Of a stretch of 64,000 bases of DNA, positions 60,806 through 64,000 are shown one piece after another. The DNA is taken from the NCBI GenBank assembly GCA_025024175.1, contig QCXZ01000003.1:34248257-34312256 (forward strand). Direction: 5' to 3'. Numbering within the stretch: the stretch's first letter is position 1; the number at the start of each line of letters is the position of its first letter. The notes beneath the pieces are model-generated. The model was not told the DNA's origin, made no database searches, and saw nothing but the letters and a program-made list of their open reading frames with translations. The translations under genes and the position numbers were made by a program. Origin of the DNA: Rhyzopertha dominica (Eukaryota > Arthropoda > Insecta > Coleoptera > Bostrichidae).

Positions 60806-61090
60806 AGGGTCGAAAATGCAATTTCCAATGATTCCTCCCCAAATATTAGGCGACCATCGCTTTTGGTGAACAGCAGTCTTCAACCAGTGCGGATTTTTTG
60901 ATTGCATAACATGCATATTATGTCTCTTGACCGACCCGTTGATCTTAAGCGTTGCTTCATCAGAAAACAGAATTTTATTAAAAGTATTATTATAACTGAT
61001 CATTTATTTTAATACAAAACGCTACTCTATTTGTAAAATCATTATCATACAATGGTCGTTGTAAGTTCATATTATAACGGTGGAATTTAT
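60806..61090 (-). pseudogene. Mariner-like transposase relic, copy 3 (overlap copy B)
   Basis: Counterpart of 54411-54700, cut by the gap. The frame FSDEATLKINGSVKRHN is open at 61003 downward; beyond it the residues joining HMHV to KNPHW differ from copy A because of one-base indels. Confidence 0.8.
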
Positions 61091-61189
61091 GTTTCAATAT
61101 TACTCTGTTCACACTATCTACTTTATGAAATATACGCTTCTATCGCCCATCTGTTTATTAGATACATCTATGGTTGCTCACAGAAATAC

Positions 61190-61680
61190 AGGGTTACCTA
61201 GAAGTTTAAAGCCATGATAAGATGTTGTGATATATGATCCTCGCGCGTGTAGGACCAGACGCATGCGTAGTAAAGATTATGTGGGAACGTCATGGCAACG
61301 TCACAACAAACAACAGGACCTGCCATACATCTCGCCAATTGCCATTTACCCGGTCACACTTGTGAATTACTGCGCAGACTCACTGCTTTACAAACAGCAA
61401 CATGGCGACTTAGTGGTCGTCACAAAATTTCTCGCGCATGCTATAAAGATTTAATTGTCTGGGTAATAAACGAGATGTCTGTGTGATTGTTTCTCGTTGA
61501 CCATCATGACGTAAGCTCACCCAGGTGCGTATGCCATCGATACTGTGGAACAAGTGCGACAGAAGATTACTTGACTATACTATTGCGAGAGTATGTCTTG
61601 CATGTGACGGACACCCACCCGAGCTGCCAAGATTTAGCCGGTGGCGCAGGGTTGCCAGTGCTGATGACTATACTAATAGA
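61190..61680 (+). repeat. LTR-like repeat (copy B)
   Basis: Counterpart of 54797-55280 in the contig overlap. Confidence 0.5.
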
Positions 61681-62460
61681 TATGTTACTTTTTAAAGCTA
61701 TCTATTGCCTCATATACTCTTCAGCCAAAATCTGTTACTTCTTTCGAATCATTAGTAATTCAATTTTCAGCTGAAGATTTACTTTACTGATTTGCTCCAT
61801 GGAAGCATTACGTTAGCAAGCGCCAATTTACATTAGCGGACAAGTTTTTGTTTCTTTATGCCGTTGTGTTACTAATGTTTAATGTATGATTCAAGCAATG
61901 ATCATTTACCGGCGCCCTAGGTGCCAAGCGCCGATGTTTCTGGAGTACACCTCCATTATCTTATCTGCATTAATAATATCTGATATTTTTTTGTTTTTTC
62001 TTTGCTTGTGTGTTTGCACCTTTAAACCCAAATTTAACAAATAACCTTCATTTTCCAGTCACAGAAAAAAATAAATTTATTGACCAATGATGGTTTTATC
62101 CAGATCTCTGTAACAACAGTAACTAAAATATCAGTCGATTTACTTTTTTAAGAAATCTTATTCCACATTAATATTACTACTTACGGTTAAAAAACATCCT
62201 CGGCTTTCGTTTTGAACTTGAACTTCTGTTTTGGCTCTGTGCTGTTGCCCGTGTGTGCAGCACTGTCAAATTCAAAGTTCACGAGCCGCTACTCTTTCTC
62301 ATGTATCGTAGATTTCTAGGCCAGAAACATAAATGTATGGTGGTAGCCTTAATTACTCCAAATAAAGTACGTACATATCAAATTATTTCTTTGGCAGTAG
62401 ATCGTACTATAACGAGTACATGATAAAGGAAACGATGCTTTATTGTTATTATTTGCAATA

Positions 62461-63322
62461 TACAGGGTGTTTACAAATGCAATGTCCAAATACTGGTGCA
62501 TGTTCCGGAAGTGAAATTGTGATGAAACCTTTATACAAACGTGAGGCCGGAATTCAGTGCTTTCAATATACAAGGTGTTGAAAGAGAAACACATTTTAAC
62601 TTTTTTTGAAAGAAAATTATTATTCAAACCTTGCAATTTTGGCTTCATATCTACAGCAGGGGCATATTGTAGGAGGGGTAGGGTGTATTTTTTTCCTCAA
62701 AGGATGCGATATATCATAAAACAAATTATTGTTTTGAGAATAGGAATAAGTCTGCACATAAAAGTACTTCCATTGCATGTCGCTTGAACGCGGCGTCTTA
62801 GAGAAAATCGAGAAATTGTGTTTCGATACGTGCTAGAGCAAACTAAGCAGAAGACTAGTATTATTTTATTTTTCAAAAAACTGAACTTTTTTATTTTATT
62901 TTTTTTGGATCTACACCGTAGTAAGTCATTAAAATGTACTTCCATTTTATGAATAGAAATGTATGTTTAGAATTTTTTTTAAACCATTGTGATATTCAAA
63001 GAGATTAACAAAAAATATGTTCTGCTAGGTTAGACTACTTTTGCTAAAATTAAGAAGTTCTGTCTAGGTGGCTGATAATAAACCATGACCTACTTAAATT
63101 TAAATCCAAAAAAATTCTTTTTATTAATAATAATTTGCTTTTGGAAATATCAAACACAATTTTTTTTTCAAGAACAACAACTCCCTGCCCCTTCTACAAG
63201 GTCGACCCTACTTTAGGTATGAAGCACTAGTTTATGTCAAAGTCCTTGCTATTATAAAGTTTCAAAAAAACTGTCGGTTAAAAAGTGTAAAAGTTATTTT
63301 TTTTGTACTTTTAATACCTGTA
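62461..63322. mobile_element. TACAGGG-ended MITE (copy B)
   Basis: Counterpart of 56052-56911; the right terminus has lost one C (TACCTGTA against TACCCTGTA), probably a homopolymer error. Confidence 0.6.
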
Positions 63323-64000
63323 TATACATAAAAAACGAAGCAAAACTTCGCTTCAGGAATATGCATTATGAAATATTATCAAATCACAGAAATGATATGA
63401 TAACAAAAAATTTATGTTTATATATACAGTGACAACTAAATGATTTTTGGTTATCTGAAGGCTATTTCCAATGATATTAACAAGCAAAATAGTGCCTGGC
63501 AATCTTATTATGTTTTATAACGTGAGAAGACGTTGCGACTATAGTTTACCCTTCAAAGCAGGGATTGCTAGAACCACAGATCCGAAAGAATAAGATTAAT
63601 TATGAAATGAATCCGCAATAATATCCAGAAACTAATAACAGTACGGACGGAAACGTACGACAAAGAGACCCCTTGACTGTGTCCTACAATAAGATAAGCT
63701 TCGGACAATGAGCCTGTCGTTAGGCCTTGTTCTAGATCGTCATTGTCATTAAACAATATCATACTTGATACAATATGTGCCGCTGGAGCAACCATTATGT
63801 CACGTAAGTCGATTGCCCATTGTCCCCGTTGCCATTGTTCTATTTATTAAGAATAAGCTCGAGTCCTCACTCTTTCAATTACTACGTCCGCGTCTGGGGT
63901 TACTTTATTGGGATATGCCAGTTTAAGTATTTTTCTTGCAAAATTAAGGTAGCCTTATAGTTTATTTTTAAATTAAATGATTCCAACCTATGCATTAACT

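Larger units (their letters stand above)
60806..64000 (+). repeat. Contig-end overlap, second pair, copy B
   Basis: Repeats 54411-57593 with scattered one-base indels and continues to the window end. It supplies called bases for the N positions 55144 (A) and 55168 (A), and lacks a base at 55120. Confidence 0.95.

Noticed and set aside
1..64000. CRISPR arrays, bacterial operons, rRNA genes
   Set aside because: No regularly spaced identical short repeats, ribosome-binding-site-linked gene strings or rRNA-like segments were seen; the content is typical of an insect nuclear genome.

Overview
The window looks like non-genic DNA from an insect (or related arthropod) nuclear genome. It is strongly AT-rich and has no operons, ribosome-binding sites or recognisable host exon chains. 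It is full of animal-type transposable-element remains: Penelope-like, Jockey-type and RTE-type LINEs, BEL/Pao and Ty3/gypsy LTR elements, Helitron, hAT and mariner-like elements, plus fold-back MITEs. I could not identify one intact host protein-coding gene, tRNA or rRNA. Most reading frames here are short chance frames in AT-rich DNA or pieces of broken transposons. The order of insect is not determined.

Assembly structure dominates the layout. Two 100-N gaps (28793-28892 and 60706-60805) join contigs whose ends overlap but were never merged. The last 10.7 kb of the first contig (18109-28792) is repeated, in the same orientation, as the first 10.7 kb of the second contig (28893-39582). The last 6.3 kb of the second contig (54411-60705) begins again at 60806 and runs off the window at 64000. 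The true unique sequence is therefore about 14 kb shorter than it looks. Features in these stretches are listed twice but are probably single loci. The copies differ mainly by one-base indels, so reading frames are unreliable.

Region by region. 0.8-2.3 kb: a mariner-like transposase relic next to a hAT-type MITE with perfect 8-bp target duplications. 10.2-10.9 kb: a palindromic MITE. 13.7-14.4 kb: a fold-back element. 14.8-15.8 kb: a 207-bp tandem duplication, a dispersed-repeat tail and a TTA microsatellite. 16.9-17.7 kb: a second transposase relic. 18.1-39.6 kb: the duplicated contig overlap, holding an internally deleted BEL/Pao element, an RTE-like LINE fragment and several candidate regulatory islands. 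40.2-42.4 kb: a Jockey-type LINE lacking its catalytic loop. 43.87-45.35 kb: a 5'-truncated Penelope-like element with an open GIY-YIG endonuclease frame and, just downstream, a sequence that folds as a minimal hammerhead ribozyme. 47.4-49.0 kb: an LTR fragment and a Helitron-like element, both carrying heat-shock elements. 54.1-57.6 kb: a third transposase relic, an LTR-like repeat, a TACAGGG-ended MITE and a cluster of SOX-type motifs. 59.4-60.7 kb: a Ty3/gypsy element apparently nested in a second LTR element.

No new multi-gene system was found. The most interesting items are the hammerhead motif of the Penelope-like element, the heat-shock-element-bearing Helitron, the SOX-motif cluster, and the two overlaps that should be collapsed before anyone counts genes or copy number here.
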